DNA from: Rhodobacteraceae bacterium Alg238-R152
Lineage (GTDB): Bacteria; Pseudomonadota; Alphaproteobacteria; Rhodobacterales; Rhodobacteraceae
DNA: 64,000 nt
NCBI GenBank assembly: GCA_900537125.1
Contig: UNRJ01000003.1
Span: 1-64,000 of the forward strand
Reading direction: 5' to 3'
Position 1 is the first letter of the stretch. The number at the start of each line of letters is the position of its first letter. Below the pieces are notes generated by a model. That model worked only from the letters and a program-made list of their open reading frames with translations, ran no database searches and was not told where the DNA came from. This document shows, piece after piece, positions 18,947 through 27,702 of this stretch. Position numbers and translations under genes: made by a program.

Positions 18947-19861
18947 TCAGCTCTCGGATTTCACAAACACGCGGCTGGGGTGTAACTCCCCAGCTTTGAA
19001 GCGGCCAACGGCCACGGCTTCACCGTCAAAGCTGGCCCAGCATTCTTCGCCGTAGTCCACATCTGACGCGAGCACCATGCCAGGATTGCCGTTGCGCAGG
19101 CGCACGGTGCCTTCGGCGGTGGCTTTCACTTCGGGCAGGTCTTCGAGGCCTTGCTCAAGTGGGCGCAGGTAGGTGTCGAGTTCAGGCTGTTTGGCCATCT
19201 CGTCGATTTGCGCAAGAGTCAGACCGTCACCCGCATCAAATGGGCCGGACCAGATGCGGCGCAATTCGCGCACGTGACCAAAGCAGCCAAGCGCCTCACC
19301 CAGATCGCGGGCGATGGAACGCACGTAGCCGCCTTTGCCACACGTCATTTCCAGGGTGACGTGATCTTCATCTTCGCGGTCGGTCATCACCAGCTCTTCG
19401 ACCCAAAGCGGGCGCGGGGCAATTTCAATCTCTTCACCGGCGCGGGCCAGTTTGTAAGCGCGTTCGCCGTCAATTTTTACGGCGGAGAACTTTGGCGGCA
19501 CCTGCATGATGTCGCCAACAAACTGCCCCAAGGCCTCTTTGATTTCGTCATCCGTTGGGCGTGTGTCTGACTGAGCGATGACTTCGCCCTCAGCGTCGTC
19601 AGTGTTGGTGGCTTGTCCCAATCGCACGGTGAAGGTGTAAGCCTTTAAGGCGTCAGTGATGTAAGGCACGGTTTTGGTGGCCTCGCCTAGCGCCACAGCC
19701 AGAACGCCGGTAGCATCCGGATCCAACGTGCCAGCGTGGCCGGCTTTTTTGGCATTGAAGGCCCAGCGGACTTTGTTCACCACAGAGGTCGACGTGATGC
19801 CTGCGGGTTTGTCGACCACAAGCCAGCCTGAAATATCGCGTCCCTTGCGTTTGCGTCCCAT
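18947..19861 (-). CDS. truB: tRNA pseudouridine(55) synthase
   Basis: 304 residues, normal length. N-terminal [13 protein letters not shown], catalytic Asp in [13 protein letters not shown] (about residues 41-53), [14 protein letters not shown]-type segment here [20 protein letters not shown], and [20 protein letters not shown]. It converts U55 to pseudouridine in the T-loop of tRNAs. In relatives it sits between rbfA and rpsO; the order is kept here but with gene insertions on both sides. Initiates at ATG 19861 (MGRKRKGRD). Confidence 0.97.
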   Translation of the reverse strand: MGRKRKGRDISGWLVVDKPAGITSTSVVNKVRWAFNAKKAGHAGTLDPDATGVLAVALGEATKTVPYITDALKAYTFTVRLGQATNTDDAEGEVIAQSDTRPTDDEIKEALGQFVGDIMQVPPKFSAVKIDGERAYKLARAGEEIEIAPRPLWVEELVMTDREDEDHVTLEMTCGKGGYVRSIARDLGEALGCFGHVRELRRIWSGPFDAGDGLTLAQIDEMAKQPELDTYLRPLEQGLEDLPEVKATAEGTVRLRNGNPGMVLASDVDYGEECWASFDGEAVAVGRFKAGELHPSRVFVKSES

Positions 19862-19947
19862 GCCTTTGACCTCTCATTTGGGGGTGAGGGCGGCGACCTA
19901 TCGGATTGCCATCACTCTGTCAATTTAGCGGAAGAGAAAAACGGCTC

Positions 19948-19990
19948 AAAATAAAAAGGCCACCAGACCCACGCGATCTGATGGCCTTCC
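19948..19990 (-). terminator. Rho-independent terminator of the tct operon
   Basis: GGCCACCAGA (19959-19968) pairs with TCTGATGGCC (19977-19986) apart from one mismatch. On the minus strand the stem is followed by TTTTTATTTTG. It lies about 50 bases past the tctA stop. Confidence 0.85.
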
Positions 19991-20036
19991 TGAACGCGGG
20001 GGTGGAGGAGCCGTCCCGCGTGTTCCTGTGCCGGTG

Positions 20037-21551
20037 TTAGTCGCCGTCAGCGACGCCAGCGGCGCGGAGTTTGGCCCGACGTGCCCGATAGCTTGGCAAC
20101 GCCACGAGGATTAGTGCGATCACCAGAAGGCCAAGAGTCATCGGACGCTCCCAGATAAAGGCAATGCCATCATAAAGCTGCATCGAGCGGGAGAAGTTGT
20201 CCTCCAGCATGCCGCCCAAGATGAAGCCGATCAGCAAGGGTGCCAGCGGATAGTCGGCAAAGCGCAGAGCCGTTGCACAAACCCCAAATCCAACCAGCAA
20301 AAGAAGCTCGGTGGCATTATTCTGACCGATGTAGGCCCCCATCAAGGTGAAGAACAGGATGAACGGGATCAGATAGTTGCGCGGCACGGCCAGCACTTTG
20401 GCGATATAGGGGATCAGCGGCAGGTTCAGGACCAGCAACACAAGGTTGCCGATGAACATGGACATGATCACCGCCCAGAACACCTGAGGCTCGTCGATCA
20501 TCAGGCGTGGGCCTGGTGTGACGTTCAGAGCGATCAGTGCGCCAAGCAGAATTGCGGTGGTCCCGGAACCAGGGATGCCCAACGTCAGCAGCGGCACAAA
20601 GGAGCCAGTGCAAGCTGCGTTGTTGGCTGTTTCCGGGGCCGCCAGGCCCTTGATAGAGCCTTTCCCAAACTGTTCTTGTTCTTCTTTTGGGGCGATGTTG
20701 CGTTCAACCGCATAGCCCAGGAAGGAGGCGATGGTTGCGCCTGCACCAGGGAGAACCCCGATGAAGAAGCCCTGGATGGACTGACGTCCGATCACCGGGG
20801 CGATGGATTTGGCTTCCGAGCCAGTGATGCGCAGGTCTTTGATTTCACCGCTGTTGGCGTCTCCGGTTGTGCGGGGTTTCAGCACAAGGAACAGCGCCTC
20901 TGGCAGGGCGAACATCGCCATGGCCAAAGTGATGAAGCCAAAGCCAGATTGCAAATCCATGATGCCCATGGTGAAGCGTGGCATGTTGAACAGTGCACCT
21001 TCGCCAACGGTGGCCATCATCAGGCCCAGTAGGGTCATCATCAGCGCTTTGGCCACTTGACCGGTGCCGGCAAATGCTGCGATGGCAGACAGGCCCACAA
21101 CCATCAGTGCGAAGTATTCTGCGGAGTGGAACAGAAGCGCGACGGAGGACAGCGCAGGGGCAAAGATCATCAACAGCAGCGCACCAATGGTGCCGCCCGC
21201 AAAGGACGCGATTGCGGCGATGGTCAGCGCTTTACCAGCTTTGCCTTGCTTGGCCATCGGATAGCCATCAAAGCTTGAAGCAACAGTGCCCGCGACCCCC
21301 GGCGCGTTTAACAGGATTGAGGAGGTGGAACCTCCAAAGATCGCGCCGTAATACACACCGGCCAGCAGGATCAGCGCTGCGGAGGGATCACCCATGGAAA
21401 TGGCCACAGGGATCATAATTGCGATGATCGACATCGGGCCCAGGCCCGGCAACATGCCGATAAAGGTACCAATCAAACAGCCACCAATGACCATAAGTAG
21501 GTTTTGTAGGGAAAAGGCCGTTTGCAGGCCGATCAGAAGTCCTTCGAGCAT
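20037..21551 (-). CDS. tctA: Tripartite tricarboxylate transporter permease, large subunit
   Basis: 504 residues from ATG 21551 (MLEGLLIGLQ); the open frame extends to 21611 but would overlap the small upstream gene. It is a 12-or-so helix integral membrane protein of the TctA family with GTFIGMLPGLGP near the N-terminus, GVYYGAIFGGSTSSILLNAPG (about 77-97) and the paired GFFIGVLPGAGATIASFLGYA (about 255-275). It forms the main conduit of a sodium- or proton-driven carboxylate uptake system, with TctC delivering substrate. Substrate unknown (citrate, tartrate, propionate and others are known for the family). Last gene of tctC-tctB-small-tctA. Confidence 0.95.
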   Translation of the reverse strand: MLEGLLIGLQTAFSLQNLLMVIGGCLIGTFIGMLPGLGPMSIIAIMIPVAISMGDPSAALILLAGVYYGAIFGGSTSSILLNAPGVAGTVASSFDGYPMAKQGKAGKALTIAAIASFAGGTIGALLLMIFAPALSSVALLFHSAEYFALMVVGLSAIAAFAGTGQVAKALMMTLLGLMMATVGEGALFNMPRFTMGIMDLQSGFGFITLAMAMFALPEALFLVLKPRTTGDANSGEIKDLRITGSEAKSIAPVIGRQSIQGFFIGVLPGAGATIASFLGYAVERNIAPKEEQEQFGKGSIKGLAAPETANNAACTGSFVPLLTLGIPGSGTTAILLGALIALNVTPGPRLMIDEPQVFWAVIMSMFIGNLVLLVLNLPLIPYIAKVLAVPRNYLIPFILFFTLMGAYIGQNNATELLLLVGFGVCATALRFADYPLAPLLIGFILGGMLEDNFSRSMQLYDGIAFIWERPMTLGLLVIALILVALPSYRARRAKLRAAGVADGD

Positions 21552-21552
21552 G

Positions 21553-21786
21553 TCAGCCTCCAAAGTTGGCGCCAAACGGGCGCAAGTTGATGCCCAGCGT
21601 GTGCTGAACAAGGGTCCAAAGAATGAAGATGGCCATGAGCATCACAATCGCAGTGATATGCCACTTTCCGGCGCCCATCAGGAGGGAGCCGATGATCACA
21701 AAGGCTGCGGTGGAAAAGAGCACAAGGCCGCCACCAATCAGCATCAGGACAAACTGTAGGGTTACAATTGAGGGTTCGCTAAACAT
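21553..21786 (-). CDS. Small TctB-like membrane protein (partial duplicate)
   Basis: 77 residues from ATG 21786 with two membrane helices (about 9-30 and 40-62). Its C-terminus LVQHTLGINLRPFG...FGG closely parallels the end of the adjacent TctB (LVQEVLGIYLRPLPGFLGG), so it looks like a second, shortened copy of the TctB C-terminal half. It sits between tctB and tctA with one-base spacing on each side, so it is co-translated. It could be an extra small subunit or a relic kept because it links translation. TctB families normally have one 140-170-residue protein. Confidence 0.75.
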   Translation of the reverse strand: MFSEPSIVTLQFVLMLIGGGLVLFSTAAFVIIGSLLMGAGKWHITAIVMLMAIFILWTLVQHTLGINLRPFGANFGG

Positions 21787-21787
21787 C

Positions 21788-22270
21788 TCAGCCTCCCAGG
21801 AAGCCGGGCAACGGCCGCAGGTAGATGCCGAGAACCTCTTGCACAAGATACCAAACCAAGAAGGTCGCCGCGAGTGAGATTGGCAACATGAAGTGGAACT
21901 TGCGCTCGCCCAGAATAAAAGAGCCAAAAATCAGGAAGCCGGAGGTTGAGAAGATAAAGCCCGCAGGACGCAGCAGCAGCGCGTAAGCCACCATGAGGCC
22001 TAGCAGCAAGATGGCTTGGCCAAGTTTATACTCTGTCAGGCGGCGGTAATCGATCTCCGCTTCTTTGGCTTCGCTTTTTTCCAATCCCAAAAGGATGATC
22101 AGCGAGGCAATCATGCCAAGGATGGACAACACCTTAGGGAAGGTACTTGGCCATATCGGGTTGCGTTTCATGAACGGGGCAAGGCTGCCATCCATCGTGA
22201 ACCAAGCGGCGTAGCCATAAGCCATGCAAATGCCCAGCAGTATCAGTGCGATCCAGCGATCCAGAGCCAT
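21788..22270 (-). CDS. tctB: Tripartite tricarboxylate transporter small permease subunit
   Basis: 160 residues with four predicted membrane helices (about 7-25, 44-62, 86-122 split, 130-150), matching TctB. The C-terminus is LVQEVLGIYLRPLPGFLGG. It pairs with TctA in the inner membrane. Preceded at 2283-type distance by GGAGGGGAGCTTC-like SD (minus strand AGGGAGGGGAGCTTC before ATG 22270). Downstream, the short TctB-like gene starts one base after its stop. Confidence 0.9.
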   Translation of the reverse strand: MALDRWIALILLGICMAYGYAAWFTMDGSLAPFMKRNPIWPSTFPKVLSILGMIASLIILLGLEKSEAKEAEIDYRRLTEYKLGQAILLLGLMVAYALLLRPAGFIFSTSGFLIFGSFILGERKFHFMLPISLAATFLVWYLVQEVLGIYLRPLPGFLGG

Positions 22271-22339
22271 GAAGCTCCCCTCCCTTTAAAAAGAGGGCAG
22301 AGCGGGTGTCCGCTCTGCCCAGTTAGATGATAGCTGACT

Positions 22340-23326
22340 TTAGAGGAAGCCGAGCTTTTTCATCAGGTCGCCGATGACTTTTTCTTGGCCTTCGAGGAAG
22401 GCTTTGAAGTCGTCGCCGTTGTTGTGGATGTTGACCCAGCCATTGCGCTCGCGCACGGCTTCCCACTCTGGGGTGTCATACATTTTGGTCAGCGCGTCCT
22501 GATACATCGCCAGCTTGTCTTCTGGCAGGCCAGGTGCGCCAAAGAAACCACGCCAGTTCACGAACGAAGTGTCGATGCCCTGTTCTTTCATGGTCATGGC
22601 GTCAGGCGCTGCGGATACACGCTCATCAGCAGTCACACCGATGATTTTCACTTCACCTGCGTTGGCCAGATCAACCGCTTCGGAGAAGCCGGTGGACAGA
22701 GCTGCAATTTCGCCGGACAGCAGGGCTGCCATGGCTTTGCCGCCTGCGTCGTAAGGGATGTACTTCACACCCAGCGCGTCTTTGCCAGCCGCTTCCATCA
22801 CCATGGCTGCCACAAGGTGGTCCATGCCGCCTGGAACCGAACCACCACCGATGGCGGTTTTGGATGGATCCGCGTCATAGGCGGCCATCAGGTCGTCCAT
22901 GTTGTTGAGCGGGCTGTCTTTGTGCACAACCAGAGCGGCGTAGTCGCCGATGGTGCCGGCCACGAGGGTCAGGTCACGGAAGTTGTGTGGGAACACGCCA
23001 GTCAGAGAGCGGATCACGATTGGGGTGGAGTTCACCATCAATGTGCCGTGGTTGCTGTCGGCGTTTTCAATCAGGAAGCCAATGGCTTTACCGCCGCCAC
23101 CACCGGACATGTTTTCATAAGATGCGGTGCCTGCGATGCCCGCTTTGGTCAGCGCTTCACCGGTGCCGCGTGCGGTACCGTCCCAGCCACCACCGGCGCC
23201 GCCGGGGATCAGGAAGTGGATGCTGTCGACAGTTTTGTGGCCGTCAGCAATGGCTTGACCTGCGAATGCGAATGCGGCCATAGCGCTGGCCATCAGGGCG
23301 CGGCGGCCCATGCTCAATTTCATCAT
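22340..23326 (-). CDS. tctC: Tripartite tricarboxylate transporter substrate-binding protein (Bug family)
   Basis: 328 residues from the first of two tandem ATGs (23326) after GGAGGAGAAAA. Signal peptide MMKLSMGRRALMASAMAAFA, cut near GQAIA-DG. Bug-fold hallmarks: FLIPGGAGGGWDGTARG (ligand loop), PGGMDHLVAAMV and VKYIPYDAGGKAMAALLSGEIAALSTG. It is a soluble periplasmic binding protein that captures a carboxylate and docks on TctAB. It is divergent from tctD with repeated CCTGTCA motifs in between, consistent with TctD control. In Bordetella a Bug protein also signals to its sensor kinase. Confidence 0.95.
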   Translation of the reverse strand: MMKLSMGRRALMASAMAAFAFAGQAIADGHKTVDSIHFLIPGGAGGGWDGTARGTGEALTKAGIAGTASYENMSGGGGGKAIGFLIENADSNHGTLMVNSTPIVIRSLTGVFPHNFRDLTLVAGTIGDYAALVVHKDSPLNNMDDLMAAYDADPSKTAIGGGSVPGGMDHLVAAMVMEAAGKDALGVKYIPYDAGGKAMAALLSGEIAALSTGFSEAVDLANAGEVKIIGVTADERVSAAPDAMTMKEQGIDTSFVNWRGFFGAPGLPEDKLAMYQDALTKMYDTPEWEAVRERNGWVNIHNNGDDFKAFLEGQEKVIGDLMKKLGFL

Positions 23327-23390
23327 TTTTCTCCTCCAAATTGACAACTGTCCGAAAGACGGCTCAGTTGAGGGCAGTCAAACATCGCAA

Positions 23391-23416
23391 CCTGTCACAA
23401 ACCTGTCATGCTGTCA
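23391..23416 (+). promoter_or_regulatory. CCTGTCA direct repeats, probable TctD site
   Basis: CCTGTCA occurs at 23391-23397 and 23402-23408, 11 bases apart, with CTGTCA again at 23411-23416. Repeats one helical turn apart are typical of OmpR-class regulators. They lie between the divergent tctC and tctD genes. Confidence 0.5.
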
Positions 23417-23434
23417 GAAAGGTGCCCAACCCGC

Positions 23435-24100
23435 ATGAAATTCCTGCTTGTCGAAGACAATATCGAGCTTGCCAATGCGGTCAGTGCGCGTCTGCAATTG
23501 GATGGTCATGTGATTGATCATGCTGATAAAATTGAAGATGCCATGATATTCATGCAGACCGGTGAATATGATCTCATATTATTGGATATTATGTTGCCGG
23601 ACGGGGATGGGCGCACCTTCCTGAAACACCACCGGAGCGGGAAAAATGACACGCCTGTAATTGTTCTGACGGCGCGGTCTCAGGTCAGTGACAGAATCAG
23701 CCTGCTGGATTTGGGCGCGGACGATTACATGACAAAACCGTTTGACCATGAAGAGTTACAAGCCCGGTGTCGCGCGGTTTTACGACGCAATGCGGGGCAT
23801 GCGCAGTCGATCACGGAGCTTGGGGGCGTGTCGCTTGATCCGGTGGCTGGACGGCTGACCATTGGCGCGCGGGCTGTGACCCTGCGCAATCGTGAGTTGC
23901 GGCTTCTGGAATTGTTGATCAACGCGCCTGGTCAGATTTTTTCCAAGGCAAAATTGGCAGACCGATTGTTTTCTTATGACGAGGATGTCTCGGAGAACGC
24001 CATCGAGGTTTACATCGGGCGTCTGCGCAAACATCTGGAGCCGTCAGAGCTGCGCATCACCACCCTGCGTGGGCTTGGCTATAGGTTGGATCATGAGTGA
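23435..24100 (+). CDS. tctD: OmpR-family response regulator, TctD-like
   Basis: 221 residues from ATG 23435 (MKFLLVEDN); an upstream in-frame start at 23408 adds an unlikely leader. Receiver domain 1-115: acidic pocket Glu7-Asp8, phospho-acceptor Asp51 in LILLDIMLP, Thr in VLTAR and Lys in DDYMTKPF. DNA-binding winged helix (about 128-221) with LRNRELRLLELLINAPGQIF and NAIEVYIGRLRKHL. It is phosphorylated by the TctE kinase and likely activates tctCBA. Its stop overlaps the kinase start by eight bases (ATGAGTGA). Confidence 0.94.
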   Translation: MKFLLVEDNIELANAVSARLQLDGHVIDHADKIEDAMIFMQTGEYDLILLDIMLPDGDGRTFLKHHRSGKNDTPVIVLTARSQVSDRISLLDLGADDYMTKPFDHEELQARCRAVLRRNAGHAQSITELGGVSLDPVAGRLTIGARAVTLRNRELRLLELLINAPGQIFSKAKLADRLFSYDEDVSENAIEVYIGRLRKHLEPSELRITTLRGLGYRLDHE

Positions 24101-25460
24101 TACGGTCAATGTGGCCGGCTCTCTGCGGGCGCGGTTGGCGCTGACATTGATCGGCAGCGCGGCGGCGATTGCCGTGCTTCTGTTTTTTGTGGTGCGCACC
24201 TATGCGGCGCAGATCGCGCAGAGTGGGCAGGACAACATTTTGGAGGCTTCGGTCACATCCATTCTGGATGCGGCGACACTGCGTGATGGCGATGTGGAGG
24301 TGGACTTTCCCTACGTCGCATTTTCCATGCTGAATACAGAAGCGGATGACCGTGTTTTCTACGCCATTTGGCAAGACGAAACCCTGTTGTCCGGTTACGA
24401 ACTCCTGCCAGTGGCTGATGCGCCGGATGGCGGAGAAATTGTGCATGTGTCTGCTCAGTTTGACGGCGCTTCGGTCCGGGTGGCCACAGCAGCGCGTATA
24501 TTGGTGGGGGCAAACGCCAGAAATCGGGTGACAGTCTCGGTTGCCCAAACGCAGGATGCCTTGGCGGGGACGTTGAATAAGATTTCTCGAAATGTCGGTC
24601 TGATTGGGGCCGGGTTTTTTGCCCTGTCCGTGTTGGTGGCGAGTTGGGCGACCAACACAACCATCCGCCCATTGGAACGCTTGACCCATTCTATCACGCG
24701 GCGCGGACCCAAAGACCTCAGTCCCGTGGCCCGTCCTGTGCCGTTGGAAATGGCGCCGTTTGTGACCTCGCTCAACAGTTTTATGGCGCGGCTGGATACA
24801 TCCTTGAAACAGTCCGAGGACTTCATCGCGGAAGCGGCGCATCGGGTGCGCACCCCATTGGCGACGGTGCGCAGCCATGCGGAAGCGACCTTGCAAAGGG
24901 TGGAACGCGAGGACAACCGGCAAGCGTTGCGCTCCATGGTGCGGGCGATTGATGAAAGTTCACGCGCCGCAGGACAGTTGTTGGATCATGCGATGATCAC
25001 CTTTCGGGCTGATCATCTCGAAACAGAACCGTTGGATTTGGTGGAATTGGTAGATGACCTGGTGACGCGCTTGGCGCCAGTGGCAGAGATGAAGGACATT
25101 GCGCTGACTGTGGTCAGTGAAGGCGTGGTGATGGTTGAGGCGGATTCGATCCTGTTGCAAAACGCGCTGCGTAATTTGGTCGAAAATGCGCTGAAATATG
25201 CGCCGGGAGAGAGTGAGATCACACTTGAAGTGTTTGCAACCCCGCAGCCCCGCGTGGAAGTGCGGGATGAAGGGCCGGGATTTCCGCCAGATCAGATACA
25301 GGGTTTGGCCGCGCGGTTTTCCCGTGGAGAAAATGCCAAAGATACCATTGGATCGGGGCTTGGCCTCACCATTGCGCAAGATGTGGCCACGGCCCATGGC
25401 GGTGAGATGACTTTGACCAACCTGCCGGAGGGCGGTGCATGCGTTACATTTTTGCTTTGA
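24093..25460 (+). CDS. tctE: Sensor histidine kinase, TctE-like
   Basis: 455 residues from ATG 24093, overlapping tctD. TM1 about 18-40 and TM2 about 168-190 enclose a periplasmic region of about 130 residues (2CSK_N-type). A HAMP-like linker follows. The phospho-acceptor His250 lies in AAHRVRTPLATVRSH (HRVRTP instead of the common HELRTP, usual in TctE relatives). ATP-binding motifs: NLVENALKYAP (N box), VRDEGPGF (G1) and GSGLGLTIAQD (G2). It senses carboxylate, probably with TctC or the binding protein encoded next, whose start overlaps this gene by 22 bases. Confidence 0.93.
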   Translation: MSDTVNVAGSLRARLALTLIGSAAAIAVLLFFVVRTYAAQIAQSGQDNILEASVTSILDAATLRDGDVEVDFPYVAFSMLNTEADDRVFYAIWQDETLLSGYELLPVADAPDGGEIVHVSAQFDGASVRVATAARILVGANARNRVTVSVAQTQDALAGTLNKISRNVGLIGAGFFALSVLVASWATNTTIRPLERLTHSITRRGPKDLSPVARPVPLEMAPFVTSLNSFMARLDTSLKQSEDFIAEAAHRVRTPLATVRSHAEATLQRVEREDNRQALRSMVRAIDESSRAAGQLLDHAMITFRADHLETEPLDLVELVDDLVTRLAPVAEMKDIALTVVSEGVVMVEADSILLQNALRNLVENALKYAPGESEITLEVFATPQPRVEVRDEGPGFPPDQIQGLAARFSRGENAKDTIGSGLGLTIAQDVATAHGGEMTLTNLPEGGACVTFLL

Positions 25461-26446
25461 TTGCCTGGCTGTGCCCGTTGATGGGGGCAGCAGAAGAGTG
25501 GGAAGACCAAAACGCCTTTGGTCCTGCTGCGGCGACAACAACGTTGCGGGTGTTGTCCAGTACCGACACGGCGCTGTTTGCGCCTATTATCGAGGATTTT
25601 TTGCGAAGCCGCCCGGCGGTTTCGGTGGAGTATTTGGTGACAGGCACAGCGCAGATTGATGAGGTGTTTCGCGCGGCGCCGGATGAGTTTGATGTGGTGA
25701 TCTCCAGCGCCATGGATCTGCAGCTTAAACTGGTGAATGACGGCTATTCTGTGCCAATTGAGACCCTGTCTCAGCCGGATTGGGCGCAGTGGCGCAACAG
25801 CCTGTTTGCCTTCACCACGGAACCTGCCACCATTGTGATCAATCGGGTCGCTTTTGCACCGGAGGCAGTGCCACAGACACGGCAAGAATTGATCGCGGCG
25901 ATGCGGGCGCGGCCCGAGGTGTTTCGCGGCAAAGTTGGCACCTATGATGTGCGTAAGTCCGGCTTGGGCTATTTGTTTGCAACCCAAGACGCCCGCGCGT
26001 CAGAGACTTTTTGGCGCTTGATGGAAGTTATGGGCGGGCTGGATGCCAGATTGTATTGCTGTTCCGGTGAAATGATTGACGACTTGGTGTCCGGCGACCT
26101 GATGGTAGCTTACAACGTCTTGGGCAGCTACGTGGCGGCGCGCGAAGATGTGGCTGAGACCTTGGAAATTGTGCTGCCGTCTGATTTCCCGACAACCATG
26201 ATGCGCACGGCGTTTGTGAGCAGCCGGACCGACGTGGAAGCCGAGGCGGCGGCGTTTGTGCGTCACTTAGTGGAGGTGCAGACGGGGCCGCGGAACCCGG
26301 ATGTTTTCCCGCTGCCGCCGCTGAGTGCCGCGGTGGATAGTGCCGGGCAGGCGGTGATTTCGCTGGGGCCAGCGCTGATGACCTACCTTGATCCGCTCAA
26401 GCGCAAAAGGTTCATCAAAGAGTGGAGCAGTGCGGTTATTCAGTGA
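25439..26446 (+). CDS. Periplasmic substrate-binding protein coupled to the TctE kinase
   Basis: 335 residues. Signal peptide MRYIFALIAWLCPLMGA-AE. The mature protein resembles iron/ABC-type extracellular binding proteins (COG1840-like): TLRVLSSTDTALFAPIIEDF, LVTGTAQIDEVF, DVVISSAMDLQLKLVNDGY, and YNVLGSYVAAREDVAETLEIVLPSDFPTTMMRTAF. A CCSGE pair of cysteines lies at about residue 202. No permease or ATPase gene accompanies it. The start lies inside the last 22 bases of tctE, so the two are translationally coupled and it probably serves sensing, not transport. It is convergent with the DUF2233 gene, overlapping by 11 bases. Confidence 0.85.
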   Translation: MRYIFALIAWLCPLMGAAEEWEDQNAFGPAAATTTLRVLSSTDTALFAPIIEDFLRSRPAVSVEYLVTGTAQIDEVFRAAPDEFDVVISSAMDLQLKLVNDGYSVPIETLSQPDWAQWRNSLFAFTTEPATIVINRVAFAPEAVPQTRQELIAAMRARPEVFRGKVGTYDVRKSGLGYLFATQDARASETFWRLMEVMGGLDARLYCCSGEMIDDLVSGDLMVAYNVLGSYVAAREDVAETLEIVLPSDFPTTMMRTAFVSSRTDVEAEAAAFVRHLVEVQTGPRNPDVFPLPPLSAAVDSAGQAVISLGPALMTYLDPLKRKRFIKEWSSAVIQ

Positions 26447-27182
26447 CCGACGAGTCGGATTCCACAACGCCAATGATCGGGCCCATCCAAAATCCGCCAT
26501 CGGATCGGTTGAGCTGTGGCGCGTGTAGGCGGCTGATTTTGCCGTCGAAATAAAGCGCGTTTGGAGTTTGGAGTTTGTCTCGAAAGAAACGGCCAAATTC
26601 GTGGAAGGTCACAGCCTCGTTGGAAATCACAAAATAAGCGGTTTTGCCGTCGTTTGTGGTGCCGACGCCATTGCGCAGGAAGCGCGATGTGCTATTAGGC
26701 AGGAAGCGTGGGTGCAAGTCGCCATCGATTACCAGCATTGGGCCAGATTGGGTGGCGTCACGGCAGTTGGGCGCTTGTTTTTGAAAATCCAGCGTTTCGT
26801 AGACGCGCACAGAACCGTCATTCAGGCACAAAACGCCATTGGGTAGCAGGCCAAAGTTGCCCTTGCTGCCACCCGTCAATATCCGCATTTCTTCGGTGCC
26901 ATCTTCGACATAGTGGCCCACAGGGCTGCGATCAGCGTGATACATACCCGCGTTCATGCCAAAGCTGAGGATTTTGCCTTCCTCCAGCGTGCGCTCGATG
27001 TCACGGAACTGGCCCAGAATAGCGCCGTCGTCGCCGCGCAGGAACAGCCGCAGATTGTCTAGCGTGGCGTCCACCGTGCAGATCGTGAGGCTGCGCCCTT
27101 CGTGTGTTTGATCTGAACAGGTTAGCGCCTGCACCCATTGGGGCAGGGACAGAAAGATCAAACAGAGCGCAGTTCGGATCAC
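26436..27182 (-). CDS. DUF2233 (phosphodiester glycosidase-like) secreted protein
   Basis: 248 residues from GTG 27182, which overlaps the rbfA stop (GTGA), indicating coupling. Signal peptide [22 protein letters not shown]2233/NAGPA-type motifs: SFGMNAGMYHADRSPVGHYVEDG (about 75-97), LPNGVLCLNDGSV, QSGPMLVIDGDLHPRF and GVGTTNDGKTAYFVIS. The family fold is that of the phosphodiester glycosidase (uncovering enzyme); the bacterial substrate is unknown. Periplasmic. Read through from rbfA in the same operon. Confidence 0.88.
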   Translation of the reverse strand: MIRTALCLIFLSLPQWVQALTCSDQTHEGRSLTICTVDATLDNLRLFLRGDDGAILGQFRDIERTLEEGKILSFGMNAGMYHADRSPVGHYVEDGTEEMRILTGGSKGNFGLLPNGVLCLNDGSVRVYETLDFQKQAPNCRDATQSGPMLVIDGDLHPRFLPNSTSRFLRNGVGTTNDGKTAYFVISNEAVTFHEFGRFFRDKLQTPNALYFDGKISRLHAPQLNRSDGGFWMGPIIGVVESDSSVTE

Positions 27183-27601
27183 GTAGGGTCGCCATCCTCT
27201 GTGTCTGATTTGGCCACGTCGGATTGCACACGTTCGTCAGACAACATGGCGCGGGTGGCGTCCATCTGATCAAATGTGGTGTCAACCCGGAAGCGCAGGT
27301 CAGGCGCGTGCTTCAATCCAGCCTTGCGGCCAATGATCTTGCGCAATTCCCATTTGTGGCGGGCCAATAGAGCAACTGCGTCTTCTTTGTTTTTGCCACC
27401 AAGGGGCAGCACAAAGCAGGTCGCAATCGACAGGTCCGGGGTGATGCGCACCTCGCCCACGGTGATTGACATGCGGGTCACGTCTGGATCGTGCAGTTCG
27501 TCACGCACCAAGACTTCCGACAATGTGCGTCGGATGAGTTCACCCACGCGCAGTTGGCGCTGGGACGGGCCGCGGCCCTCGGAGGAAGAGTTCTTTGCCA
27601 T
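27179..27601 (-). CDS. rbfA: 30S ribosome-binding factor A
   Basis: 140 residues from ATG 27601 ([20 protein letters not shown]). The single KH-like RbfA domain includes [65 protein letters not shown]. It binds the 16S 5' helix region for late 30S maturation, notably in the cold. Divergent from dapB, the common arrangement in Rhodobacterales. The remaining module genes truB, rpsO and pnp follow on the same strand but separated. Confidence 0.96.
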   Translation of the reverse strand: MAKNSSSEGRGPSQRQLRVGELIRRTLSEVLVRDELHDPDVTRMSITVGEVRITPDLSIATCFVLPLGGKNKEDAVALLARHKWELRKIIGRKAGLKHAPDLRFRVDTTFDQMDATRAMLSDERVQSDVAKSDTEDGDPT

Positions 27602-27702
27602 GTCTCTCACTTAGGGCTTCTGTCAGCCTTTGCCAAGCTGGATTGCATTGGGTAAGCAGGGCCAACGCCATATGGGCGGTTTGTCAGAGTAGAGAGGACA
27701 CC

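Noticed and set aside
18944-18949. Stop codons of the RTX gene and truB abut with no gap
   Set aside because: Unusual, but convergent genes can be this tight. No function is implied.
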